Positions 25,626-33,863 of a stretch of 43,222 nt of DNA are shown here, piece by piece. A model generated the notes under the pieces. The model was not told where the DNA came from, ran no database searches, and saw only the letters and a program-made list of their open reading frames with translations. The position numbers were made by a program, and so were the translations under genes. The stretch spans positions 1-43,222 of the forward strand of contig NZ_BATC01000017.1 in assembly GCF_000466985.1 (NCBI RefSeq), written 5' to 3'. The stretch's first letter is position 1, and every line of letters begins with the position of its first letter. The DNA comes from Brevundimonas abyssalis TAR-001. Its GTDB lineage: Bacteria; Pseudomonadota; Alphaproteobacteria; Caulobacterales; Caulobacteraceae.

Positions 25626-26420
25626 ATGACCGACGACGCCGACCGCCCGGCCGAGCTCCCTTCCGGCCGCTCTGGCTGGACCCGCGATCCCCGCCTCGGG
25701 CTGGCCGCCCTGGGCGTGTCCGTGGTCGCGCTGGGCGTCTCGGCCCTGCCGTGGATCACCGGCGGGGACTTTGACGGACGGGTGCGCGCCTATCTGCTCA
25801 GCCATCCCGAGGTGCTGGAGGAAATGCTGCAGGCGCGGCAGATCCAGCAGCAGGCGGCCGGAACCGAGGCGATCAACGCGGCCATATCCGCCGACCCCTC
25901 CCTGATCGCCCCGGATCCGCGAGACCCCGCCGTGGGCCCCGCGCCGGAGCAGGCGGCGGCCACGGTGATCGAGTTCTTCGATTACCGCTGTCCGGGCTGC
26001 AAGTCGGTGGCGCCGGGCATGCTGGCGCTGATCCAGGCCAACCCGGATGTGCGCTTCGTCTTCAAGGAATGGCCGATCCTGGACCGGGGCGACGACGCCA
26101 CCTCCAATTACGCCGCCCGCGCCGCCCTGGCCGCCCACGCCCAGGGCCGGTATCTGGAGGTCCATCAGGCCCTGATGGCCGAACCGGCGCTGGACGTGGC
26201 GGCGGTGGATCAGATCCTGCAGGAAGCCGGCGTGGATATGAACGCCGCGCGCGCCTTCATCACGTCCGAGGCGGCCGAGCGCCATGTAGGCGACATTCAC
26301 GACGCGGCGCGCCAGATGAACCTTCAGGGCACCCCGACCTTCATCGTCAACGGACGCGCCACCGACGGGATCGACCCGCAGGTGGTGGCTCAGGCCATCG
26401 CGGCGGCGCGCGGCGGCTGA
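25626..26420 (+). CDS. DsbA family thiol-disulfide oxidoreductase, membrane-anchored
   Basis: A 264-residue protein with an N-terminal membrane segment (about residues 25-46) and a DsbA/ScsC-like thioredoxin domain facing the periplasm. The active site is C122-P-G-C125 in IEFFDYRCPGCK, followed by FVFKEWPIL and the cis-Pro loop MNLQGTPTFIVNG. Residues ~48-90 (LSHPEVLEEMLQARQIQQQ) form the helical extension seen in ScsC-type and Com1-like proteins, which can oligomerise. AGGAG precedes ATG 25626. A bidirectional terminator follows, ending the M48-DsbA unit. Confidence 0.92.
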   Translation: MTDDADRPAELPSGRSGWTRDPRLGLAALGVSVVALGVSALPWITGGDFDGRVRAYLLSHPEVLEEMLQARQIQQQAAGTEAINAAISADPSLIAPDPRDPAVGPAPEQAAATVIEFFDYRCPGCKSVAPGMLALIQANPDVRFVFKEWPILDRGDDATSNYAARAALAAHAQGRYLEVHQALMAEPALDVAAVDQILQEAGVDMNAARAFITSEAAERHVGDIHDAARQMNLQGTPTFIVNGRATDGIDPQVVAQAIAAARGG

Positions 26421-26444
26421 ACGCAGGCGCAGGCCGAAAAAGCA

Positions 26445-26474
26445 AAAGGCCCGTGAAGCGATTCACGGGCCTTT
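26445..26474. terminator. Bidirectional rho-independent terminator
   Basis: AAAGGCCCGTGAA (26445-26457) pairs with TTCACGGGCCTTT (26462-26474) around GCGA. On the minus strand it is followed by TTTTGCTTTTT, a strong tail for the petABC operon; on the plus strand it ends the DsbA unit. Confidence 0.9.
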
Positions 26475-26495
26475 CGTCTGGTCATATGCTGGCGG

Positions 26496-27377
26496 TCAGT
26501 GCGCGACGCCGCGCCAGATGCGGCGGTAGCTGGCGTAGGTCAGGCCCGCGAACAGCAGCAGATAGATCATCACCGCCAGACCGGTGCGCTTGCGCTCCAC
26601 CGCGCGAGGGTCGGACGCCCAGGCGATGAAGGCCGAGACATCGCGCGACATCTGGTCGACGGTCGCCTCGGTGCCGTCGTCATAGGTCACCTGACCGGCC
26701 CGCAGCGGGTTCGGCATGGCGATGAAGCCGCCGTAAGGCACATGGTCCGGATCGCCGTCCCAGAAGGGCGTCATGTCACCAGCCATATACGGATTGTAGT
26801 ATTGGCCCGAGGCGATGCGCAGACCCTCGGGGGCCTCCTCATAGCCGGACAACAGCGAGTAGATGTAGTTGGCGCCGTCGTGACGGGCCTTGGCCATGAC
26901 CGACAGGTCGGGCGGGAAGGCGCCGCCGTTGGCCGCGGCCGCGGCCGTGGCGTTCGGATACGGGTTCGGGAAGCTGTCGGCCGGCGTGCCCGGACGCAGC
27001 ACCGCCTCGCCGGTTTCGGAATCGATGTCAGCGATCTCGAACTCGGCGGCCAGGGCGCGGACGAAGCGGTTGTTGTTGGGGTTGCTTTCGTGCGGATCCC
27101 AGAACGGCCCGCCTTCTTCGGCCAGGTTGCGGAAGGACAGCAGGTCCATGCCGTGACAGGCGGCGCAGACCTCGCGATAGACCTTGTAGCCCCGCTGCAG
27201 CTGACCCTGATCGAAGGTGCCGAAGGGCCCTTCGAAGCTGAAGTTGCCGGAGCGCGGATGCTTGGCCTCACCCGCGGCAAGCGCGGGGGAAGCGGCGGTC
27301 AGGCCCAGGGCGGCGACGGCGGCGACGAAGGCGGCCTTCACGGCCATGCGGGGGGCTTTGGCGACAGGACGCGTCAT
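26496..27377 (-). CDS. petC: Cytochrome c1 of the bc1 complex
   Basis: Heme-bearing subunit that takes electrons from the Rieske protein and passes them to cytochrome c. 293 residues from ATG 27377, 5 bases after the petB stop; a much longer in-frame upstream extension lies inside petB and is not coding. A Sec signal peptide (MTRPVAK...LTAASPALAA) is followed by the heme c site CAACH in VYREVCAACHGMDLL. MPNPLRAGQVTYDDGT carries the likely axial Met, and one C-terminal membrane anchor (GLAVMIYLLLFAGLTYASY) holds it in place. Last gene of petABC, followed by a terminator. Confidence 0.95.
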   Translation of the reverse strand: MTRPVAKAPRMAVKAAFVAAVAALGLTAASPALAAGEAKHPRSGNFSFEGPFGTFDQGQLQRGYKVYREVCAACHGMDLLSFRNLAEEGGPFWDPHESNPNNNRFVRALAAEFEIADIDSETGEAVLRPGTPADSFPNPYPNATAAAAANGGAFPPDLSVMAKARHDGANYIYSLLSGYEEAPEGLRIASGQYYNPYMAGDMTPFWDGDPDHVPYGGFIAMPNPLRAGQVTYDDGTEATVDQMSRDVSAFIAWASDPRAVERKRTGLAVMIYLLLFAGLTYASYRRIWRGVAH

Positions 27378-27382
27378 CGCGC

Positions 27383-28684
27383 TCAACCCTTCTTCTCGAT
27401 GGCGGCCTCGGGGGCCAGGACGGGTTCGGAAATGGAGCTCGGGACCGGAAGCGGCTTCTCCTTCAGCGCCACGAACGGCATGACCAGGAAGAAAGCGAAG
27501 TAGTAGAGGGTCGCGAAACGCCCCAGCCACAGGAAGCTGTTCAGGTCGCCGTCATAGACGGTGAAGGTGGAGAAGTTGCCGATCACATGGGCGTCCGGCA
27601 GCTCGGCGCCGCACCAGCCCAGGATGAAGCCGTTCACCACGAACAGGACGAACAGCACCTTCATGATCGGGCGATAGCGCATGGAGCGGATGCGCGACCG
27701 GTCCAGCCAAGGCAGGACGAACAGGATGCCGATGGAGCCAAACATGGCCACCACGCCGCCGAACTTGTCGGGGATGGCGCGCAGGATCGCGTAGAACGGC
27801 AGCAGGTACCATTCCGGCACGATGTGCGCCGGCGTCACCAGCGGGTTGGCCGGAATGAAGTTGTCGGCGTGGCCCAGGGCGTTCGGGTTGAAGAACACGA
27901 AGTAGGAGAACAGCAGCAGGAACAGGATCACCGCGAAGCCGTCCTTGACCGTGTAGTACGGGTGGAAAGGCAGGGTGTCCTTAGCCTGGCGCTCCTTGGG
28001 GATCAGGATCCCCACCGGGTTGTTCTGACCGGCGTGGTGCAGGGCCCACAGGTGCAGCACCACGCAGCCGGCGATCAGGAACGGCAGCAGATAGTGCAGC
28101 GAGAAGAAGCGGTTGAGGGTCGCGTTGTCGATGGCCGGACCGCCCTGCAGCCAAGTCAGGATCGGACCGCCCACCACCGGGATCGAGCCGATCAGGTTGG
28201 TGATCACCACCGCGCCGTGGAACGACATCTGGCCCCAGGGCAGGACGTAGCCCAGGAAGGCGGTGCCGATCAGCAGGAAGAAGATCAGGCAGCCGACGAT
28301 CCAGATCATCTCTCGCGGCGCCTTGTACGAGCCGTAGTACAGGCCGCGCAGCATGTGGATGTAGGCCGCGATGAAGAACATCGAGGCGCCGTTGGCGTGG
28401 ACATAGCGGATCAACCAGCCCCCGTTCACGTCGCGCATGATGCGCTCGACCGATTCAAAGGCCATTTCTGTGTTGGGCACATAGTGCATGGCCAGCAGGA
28501 TGCCGGTCACGATCTGGATGCCCAGGCACAGCATCAGGATGCCGCCGAAGGTCCACCAGTAGTTGAGGTTCCTGGGGGTCGGCAGACTCATGTAGTCCGC
28601 GCCGAATCGAATGATCGGCAGACGGCTGTCCATCCACCGCTCGAAAGCGGTCTTGGGGACGTAGGTGGATTCGTGGTCGCTCAT
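27383..28684 (-). CDS. petB: Cytochrome b of the bc1 complex
   Basis: Membrane core of ubiquinol:cytochrome c reductase, with both hemes b and the Qo and Qi sites. 433 residues, eight membrane helices. Visible: the [25 protein letters not shown] stretch (Qo region), heme-ligand His residues in [19 protein letters not shown] and [15 protein letters not shown] helices, and the PEWY motif in [19 protein letters not shown], essential for quinol oxidation. Single-chain cytochrome b with N- and C-terminal parts fused, as usual in alphaproteobacteria. It lies 20 bases after petA. Confidence 0.97.
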   Translation of the reverse strand: MSDHESTYVPKTAFERWMDSRLPIIRFGADYMSLPTPRNLNYWWTFGGILMLCLGIQIVTGILLAMHYVPNTEMAFESVERIMRDVNGGWLIRYVHANGASMFFIAAYIHMLRGLYYGSYKAPREMIWIVGCLIFFLLIGTAFLGYVLPWGQMSFHGAVVITNLIGSIPVVGGPILTWLQGGPAIDNATLNRFFSLHYLLPFLIAGCVVLHLWALHHAGQNNPVGILIPKERQAKDTLPFHPYYTVKDGFAVILFLLLFSYFVFFNPNALGHADNFIPANPLVTPAHIVPEWYLLPFYAILRAIPDKFGGVVAMFGSIGILFVLPWLDRSRIRSMRYRPIMKVLFVLFVVNGFILGWCGAELPDAHVIGNFSTFTVYDGDLNSFLWLGRFATLYYFAFFLVMPFVALKEKPLPVPSSISEPVLAPEAAIEKKG

Positions 28685-28704
28685 GATCTCTCTTACGTCC
28701 GCGC

Positions 28705-29247
28705 TCAGCCGATCCGGATCCGGGTGTCGTTCAGATACTCATAGGTCGGGACCACCAGATTGGCGGGCGCCGGACCCCGGCGGATACGCCCCGAGGTGTC
28801 ATAGTGCGACCCGTGGCACGGGCAGAACCAGCCGCCGAAGTCACCGGTGCCGAAGGTCGGCACGCAACCCAGGTGCGTGCAGGAGCCCACCAGCACCAGA
28901 TACTGCTCGTGACCCTCGATGACGCGCTCGGCGTCGGTCTGGGGATCCGGCAGGGCGGCGGAGTCCTCGGCGCGGGCGCGTTCGATCTCGGCCGGGGTGC
29001 GGTAGCGCACAAACACCGGCTTGCCCTGCCACTTGATGACCACCTGCTGACCTTCCTGAACCTTGGTCAGGTCGAACTCGATAGACGCCAGGGCCAGGGT
29101 GTCGGCCGCAGGGTTCATGGAATTGATCAGGGGCCAGACGGCCGCCACGCCGGCGCCGGCCGCAGCGGCCCCCGCGGCGATGTGAATGAAATCACGACGG
29201 TTCGGGTCTTGCCCCTCACCCTCAGGATGCACGACCGATTCGGCCAA
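28705..29247 (-). CDS. petA: Rieske iron-sulfur subunit of the bc1 complex
   Basis: Moves electrons from quinol to cytochrome c1. 180 residues. Cluster ligands C123 and H125 (CTHLGC) and C142 and H145 (CPCHG) are all present, with C128 and C144 for the disulfide. The N-terminus has a twin-arginine motif ([13 protein letters not shown]17-R18) before an uncleaved membrane anchor, so export should use the Tat pathway encoded at 6.9-8.6 kb. The start is TTG 29247, with AGAGG seven bases before it. First gene of petABC; the promoter should lie in the 194-base gap to trmL. Confidence 0.96.
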   Translation of the reverse strand: MAESVVHPEGEGQDPNRRDFIHIAAGAAAAGAGVAAVWPLINSMNPAADTLALASIEFDLTKVQEGQQVVIKWQGKPVFVRYRTPAEIERARAEDSAALPDPQTDAERVIEGHEQYLVLVGSCTHLGCVPTFGTGDFGGWFCPCHGSHYDTSGRIRRGPAPANLVVPTYEYLNDTRIRIG

Positions 29248-29441
29248 TGTCTCACCTCTGCAGAACCCAGCGCCGATCCGGAACGGACCGTCGATGTGGT
29301 GCGTAAACCCTGCGGGGCCGTCCAGTCCATGCCTCGGCCCTGTTTTGCGGCGGTTCGCCGCAAGTCACTGACGCTTCTGTGCGAAGCGTTCGCAATTAAG
29401 GCCGCGACAAGGCCCCGCCCCGCGCGTATGAGGGCCTTAGA
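29248..29441. promoter_or_regulatory. Divergent petA/trmL intergenic region
   Basis: 194 bases without a gene. Two small inverted repeats are visible: GCGGCG-GTT-CGCCGC (about 29347-29361) and TGCGAA-GCG-TTCGCA (about 29379-29393). They could be operators or leader hairpins for petA. No -35/-10 pair is convincing. Confidence 0.3.
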
Positions 29442-29897
29442 ATGCGTCTCGCCCTTTTTCAACCTGACATTCCCCAGAACGTGGGCGCCTGCATCCGATT
29501 GTCGGCCTGTTTCGGGGTTCCGCTCGATGTGATCCGGCCCACCGGCTTCACCCTGGACGACCGCGCCATGAAGCGTGCGGCGCTGGATTACGGCCCCCTG
29601 TCTCACATGACGGTGCATGACGACTGGCACGCCTATGGCGGCGCCGGACAGCCGGGGCGGCTGATTCTGTTCACGACGAAGGCGGCCCGGGTCATGACCG
29701 ACTTCACTTTTCGTCCGGACGATCGCCTGCTGTTCGGGCGGGAAACCGCCGGGGCGCCCGATTTCGTGCATGCGGCAGCGGACGCGCGGCTGTTCATTCC
29801 GATTCGGCCCGAGGCCCGCTCCCTGAATCTGGCCACCTCGGCGGCGATCGCCCTGTTCGAGGGGCTGAGACAGACGGGCGGATTGCCGGCAAGCTGA
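29442..29897 (+). CDS. trmL: tRNA (cytidine(34)-2'-O)-methyltransferase TrmL
   Basis: SPOUT-class enzyme that methylates the ribose of the wobble base in certain leucine tRNAs with S-adenosylmethionine. The 151 residues start MRLALFQPDIPQNVGACIRLSACFG, with LLFGRETAGAP (motif 2) and IPIRPEARSLNLATSAAIALFE (motif 3, the knot that binds AdoMet). Length is that of the minimal TrmL family, with no extra RNA-binding domain. GAGGG lies ~7 bases before ATG. Convergent with hflX (11-base gap). Confidence 0.95.
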   Translation: MRLALFQPDIPQNVGACIRLSACFGVPLDVIRPTGFTLDDRAMKRAALDYGPLSHMTVHDDWHAYGGAGQPGRLILFTTKAARVMTDFTFRPDDRLLFGRETAGAPDFVHAAADARLFIPIRPEARSLNLATSAAIALFEGLRQTGGLPAS

Positions 29898-29908
29898 CGC
29901 GCGCCGGA

Positions 29909-31213
29909 TTACAAGCCGAAGCGCTGTTCGAACCGGCCCAGCGCGGCGGCGGGCAATTTGATGACCAGATGGACGCGGCCGTCGGCGTCAGTGTCGCGGA
30001 AGGTGACGCGGCCGTGCTCGTACAGCCAGGCCAGGGCCTCGCCCTGACCGGGGTCCAGGGTCAGGCGGGTTTCCGGTTCGTCGTCCACCAGGGCGGCGAT
30101 GGCCTCGCGCAGCGTCTCGATCCCCTCCCCCGTCCAGGCGGACACGGCGACGGCCTTGCCCTCCTGAAGCTGGCGCGCGGCTTGGCCCAGCACGGCCTCG
30201 CGGTCCTCGTCGGACAGCAGGTCGATCTTGTTCCAGACCTCCAGAACCCGGCGGGTGCGGCCCTCGGGCACGGGGATCTGTTCGAGCACTTGCTCCACGT
30301 CGCGGCGCTGGGCCTCGGTGTCGGTGCTGGCGATGTCGCGCACGTGCAGGATCAGGTCGGCCTCGCCCACCTCTTCCAGCGTGGCGCGGAAGGCGGCCAC
30401 CAGTTCGTGCGGCAGGTCGGAAATGAAGCCCACCGTATCGGCGATGATGGCGGGGCGGCCCTGCGGCAGGCGGATGGTGCGCTGGGTGGTGTCCAGGGTG
30501 GCGAACAGCAGGTCCTTGGCCAGGACCTCCGAGCCGGTCAGCCGGTTGAACAGGGTCGACTTGCCCGCATTGGTGTAGCCCACCAGCGCCACGGCGGGGA
30601 ACGGCACGCGCTTTCTGGCCTTGCGGTGCAGGGCGCGGGTGCGGCGCACGTCCTCCAGCTCAGCCTTCAGCTTGTCGATGCGGTCGGCGATCATGCGCCG
30701 GTCCAGCTCGATTTGGGTTTCGCCAGGGCCGCCGGTGGAGCCTGTGCCGCCGCGCTGGCGCTCCAGGTGGGTCCAGGTGCGCACCAGCCGCGAACGCTCA
30801 TAGTCCAGACGGGCCAGTTCCACCTGCAGCCGCCCCTCGGCGGTGCGGGCGCGACGGCCGAAGATTTCGAGGATCAGGCCGGAGCGGTCGATGACCTTGA
30901 CCTCCCACGCCTTCTCCAGATTGCGCTGCTGCACCGGGGTCAGGGCGTCGTCGATGACCACCACATCGGCCTCGGCGGCACGGATCAGGGCGGCGATCTC
31001 GTCCACCTTGCCCATGCCGAACAAGGTAGCGGGCACGGTGCGGCGCAGGCGGGCCACCTCGGCGGCGCGCACGTCCAGATCGAGGGCGGCGGACAGGCCG
31101 ACGGCCTCTTCCAGCCGTTCCTCGGCCAGGCGTGCGGAAGTCCCGCGGCCGTCGGGGTGAATGACGATCGCGCGCTGGACCTCGGGGGCGTGGTCAATGA
31201 ATTTGGAGGTCAA
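29909..31213 (-). CDS. hflX: GTPase HflX
   Basis: Ribosome-associated GTPase that splits stalled or heat-damaged 70S ribosomes. 434 residues: an N-terminal glycine-rich HflX domain (about 1-190, including DALTPVQQRNLEKAW, VIDRSGLILEIFGRRA and the GGTGSTGGPGETQIELDRR loop), then the G domain with P-loop VALVGYTNAGKST, G3 IADTVGFISDLP and G4 VWNKIDLL. The start appears to be TTG 31213, immediately after the hfq stop, with a GAGG in the hfq 3' end as ribosome site. The hfq-hflX pair is conserved from E. coli to alphaproteobacteria. Confidence 0.95.
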   Translation of the reverse strand: MTSKFIDHAPEVQRAIVIHPDGRGTSARLAEERLEEAVGLSAALDLDVRAAEVARLRRTVPATLFGMGKVDEIAALIRAAEADVVVIDDALTPVQQRNLEKAWEVKVIDRSGLILEIFGRRARTAEGRLQVELARLDYERSRLVRTWTHLERQRGGTGSTGGPGETQIELDRRMIADRIDKLKAELEDVRRTRALHRKARKRVPFPAVALVGYTNAGKSTLFNRLTGSEVLAKDLLFATLDTTQRTIRLPQGRPAIIADTVGFISDLPHELVAAFRATLEEVGEADLILHVRDIASTDTEAQRRDVEQVLEQIPVPEGRTRRVLEVWNKIDLLSDEDREAVLGQAARQLQEGKAVAVSAWTGEGIETLREAIAALVDDEPETRLTLDPGQGEALAWLYEHGRVTFRDTDADGRVHLVIKLPAAALGRFEQRFGL

Positions 31214-31459
31214 TCAGTCCTCATCCGCCTCGGGCTCGTACAGTTGCACGGGCGCGGAAGGCATGATGGTCGAGATAGCGTGCTTGTAGACCAGCTGGGA
31301 CTGGCCGTCGCGACGCAGAAGCACACAGAAGTTGTCGAACCAGGTGACGATGCCCTGCAGTTTCACGCCGTTCACCAGGAAGATCGTCAGCGGGGTTTTG
31401 GTCTTGCGAACGCTGTTGAGGAAGGTGTCCTGAAGGTTCTGTCTCTTGTCTTGCGACAT
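31214..31459 (-). CDS. hfq: RNA chaperone Hfq
   Basis: Hexameric Sm-like protein that pairs small RNAs with mRNAs. 81 residues: N-terminal helix with [13 protein letters not shown], Sm1 [25 protein letters not shown] and Sm2 [15 protein letters not shown] (the YKHAI motif), then a short acidic tail (YEPEADED) as in other Caulobacterales. It is directly followed by hflX with no gap. The 114-base gap to the aminotransferase gene upstream (31460-31573) may hold its own promoter; no clear element was seen. Confidence 0.97.
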   Translation of the reverse strand: MSQDKRQNLQDTFLNSVRKTKTPLTIFLVNGVKLQGIVTWFDNFCVLLRRDGQSQLVYKHAISTIMPSAPVQLYEPEADED

Positions 31460-31573
31460 GGCCAGGTTTGTCCTGTTCTTCGTTGTTGATCGACCGACGC
31501 CGGGGAGGACGCCGGAGACGGCGGATACGCCGTGGACTGACCCTAGCCCGCACTCGGGCGCGACGGCAACGAT

Positions 31574-32436
31574 CTAGATGGCTTCGTCGCGGGTCTTGTC
31601 CAGATAGAGATCGCGCAGCCGTTTCGCCAGTGGGCCGGGCTTGCCGTCGCCGATCTTCGCCCCGTCGATGCCCACCACCGGCAGGACGAAGGCCGAGGCG
31701 GAGGTGACGAAGGCTCGCGCGCCTGTTTGGCGTCCTCGACGCTGAAGGGGCGTTCGTCGACGGTCAGGCCCTCTTCCTTGACGATCTCCATCAGGGTCTG
31801 GCGCGTGATGCCGCGCAGGATGTTGGCCTGGATGTCGCGGGTTCGCAGCGCGCCGTCCTTGTCCACGATCCAGGCGTTGTTGGAGGTGCCCTCGGTGATC
31901 AGGCCCATCTCGTCAACCAGCCAGGCGTCGCCGGCCCCGGCGTCCAGCGCCGCCTGTTTCGCCAGCACGTTGGGCAGCAGGCCCACCGTCTTGATGTCGC
32001 AGCGGCCCCAGCGGTTGTCCGGCTGGGTCAGGACGGTGATGCCCTTGGCGGCCTTGGCCTCCAGAGCGTCGAAATTCATGGACTTGGCCGTGACCACGAC
32101 GCTGGGCGGGGTGCCGGGCGGAGGGAACGGGTGGTCGCGGCGAGCCGTGCCGCGGGTGACCTGCAGATAGACGATGCCGTCGCGCACCCGGTTGCGCCGC
32201 ACCGTCTCGCGCAGCACCCGGGTCAGGGCCTCGCGGCTCATGGGCGGATCGATGCGCAGTTCGCCGAGACTGCGGAACAGACGGGTCATGTGGCCCTCGA
32301 AATCGGCCAGCCGGCCGTCGGCCACGGACCAGACCTCATAGACCCCGTCGGCGAACTGGAAACCCCGGTCCTCCACATGGACCACCGCCTGGCCGTGTGG
32401 GCGATAAACTCCGTTGACGTAAGCGACCCTCGACAT
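31574..32436 (-). CDS. Class IV aminotransferase, D-amino-acid aminotransferase type (frameshifted here)
   Basis: PLP enzyme of fold type IV, 287 residues once one base is restored near 31714 (EDAKQAREAFVTSASAFVLPVVGID). Seen: AYVNGVYRPHGQAVVHVEDRGFQFADGVYEV at the start, the catalytic Lys in RCDIKTVGLLPNVLAK, and LVDEMGLITEGTSNNAWIV. These fit D-alanine/D-amino-acid aminotransferases better than branched-chain ones. Substrate is not certain. Its ATG overlaps the ntrX stop by one base (TGATG), so it is translationally coupled to the nitrogen regulator, and hfq follows. Confidence 0.88.
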
Positions 32437-33854
32437 CAGTCCCCGTTTCCTTCCACGTCCTCGACGCCGCCGCGCACGGGCGCCACGCCCAGCGACTTCA
32501 GCTTCCTGTGCAGCGCCGACCGCTCCATGCCGATGAAGGTGGCCGTGCGCGAGATGTTGCCGCCGAAGCGCATGATCTGGGCGGTCAGATATTCCCGCTC
32601 GAACACCTCCCGCGCCTCCCGCAGAGGCAGGGCGATGACCCGCTCGGCGCCCAGGGCGCCGGCCGCACCGGTGTTGACAACCTCCTGCGGCAGCATGTCG
32701 GCGGTGATGGGCTCCGACGCATCGCCGGTGGCCAGGATCAGCAGGCGCTCCACATTGTTGCGCAGCTGGCGGACATTGCCGGGCCAGTCGTGGACCTGCA
32801 GCACCGCCAGGGCGTCATCACTGAGCCTGCGTCGGGACAGGCCCTGGGACTCGCACAGGGTGTCGACGAAATAGTCGACCAGTTCGCCGATGTCCTCGCG
32901 CCGCTCGGACAGGGGCGGGACGCGGATGGGCACCACGTTCAGGCGGTGGAACAGATCTTCGCGGAAGCGCCCCTCGGCGATCTCATGACGCAGATCGCGT
33001 GAGGTGGAGGTGATGACCCGCACATCCACCTGGACGTCGGTGTCGCCGCCCACGCGGCGGAAACGCTGCTCGACCAGAACCCGCAGGATGCGGCTCTGGC
33101 TCTCGCGGGGCATGTCGCCCACCTCGTCCAGATAGAGGGTGCCGTTGTGGGCCCGCTCGAACACGCCGATCTTGGAGGGGCGTCCTCCCGCCCCTTCCTC
33201 GCCGAAGAGCTCCACGTCCAGGCGTTCGGGCGTCATGCCGGCCGCCGAGATGGCGACGAATTCGGAGCGGGCGCGGGGGCTGCCGTCGTGAATCTGGCGG
33301 GCCACCAGCTCCTTGCCCGACCCGGGCGGGCCGGCGACCAGAACACGGCTGTTGGCCGGGGCCACCTTGGAGATGGTGGAGCGCAGCTGCTGGGCCGCGT
33401 TGGACGACCCGATCAGGCCCTTGGGCACGAAGGCCCGGGCGCGCAGGCGACGGTTCTCGCGTTTGAGGGTCGAGGCTTCCAGCGCCCGCTCGACCACCAG
33501 CACCAGCCGGTCGGACTTGAAGGGCTTCTCCAGGAAGTCATAGGCGCCGCGCTTGAGCGCGCTGACAGCGGTCTCGATGTTGCCGTGGCCCGAGATCATG
33601 ACCACCGGCAGATCGGCGTCCAGCTCCATGACCAGGTCGAGCAGCTCCAGCCCGTCCATGCCGCCGCCCTGCATCCAGATGTCCAGAACCAGCAACGAGG
33701 GCTTCCTGCCCTTGATGGCGGCCAGGGCTTCTTCAGAGTTGGACGCGGTGCGCACCGCGTGGCCCTCATCCTCGAGCAGGCCGGAAACCAGATCGCGGAT
33801 GTCGGCCTCGTCATCGACGACCAGGACGTCGGCGCCGCCAGGTGTGACTCGCAT
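32436..33854 (-). CDS. ntrX: Two-component response regulator NtrX
   Basis: Response regulator of the NtrYX system, which links nitrogen, redox and envelope signals in alphaproteobacteria. 472 residues: receiver domain with phosphoacceptor D58 (LLVLDIWMQGG), AAA+ domain with Walker A GPPGSGKE and Walker B-type GTLYLDEVGDMP, and a C-terminal Fis-type helix-turn-helix (GGNISRTATFIGMERSALHRKLKSLGV). The GAFTGA loop needed to contact sigma54 is missing: the matching stretch reads EEGAGGRPSKIGVFERA. It follows ntrY by 9 bases. Confidence 0.95.
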   Translation of the reverse strand: MRVTPGGADVLVVDDEADIRDLVSGLLEDEGHAVRTASNSEEALAAIKGRKPSLLVLDIWMQGGGMDGLELLDLVMELDADLPVVMISGHGNIETAVSALKRGAYDFLEKPFKSDRLVLVVERALEASTLKRENRRLRARAFVPKGLIGSSNAAQQLRSTISKVAPANSRVLVAGPPGSGKELVARQIHDGSPRARSEFVAISAAGMTPERLDVELFGEEGAGGRPSKIGVFERAHNGTLYLDEVGDMPRESQSRILRVLVEQRFRRVGGDTDVQVDVRVITSTSRDLRHEIAEGRFREDLFHRLNVVPIRVPPLSERREDIGELVDYFVDTLCESQGLSRRRLSDDALAVLQVHDWPGNVRQLRNNVERLLILATGDASEPITADMLPQEVVNTGAAGALGAERVIALPLREAREVFEREYLTAQIMRFGGNISRTATFIGMERSALHRKLKSLGVAPVRGGVEDVEGNGD

Positions 33855-33863
33855 GTCGCCTCT

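Noticed and set aside
23555..25759. A 734-codon open frame on the minus strand opposite rne and the M48 protease gene
   Set aside because: It spans two well-supported plus-strand genes and shows no domain or start signal of its own.
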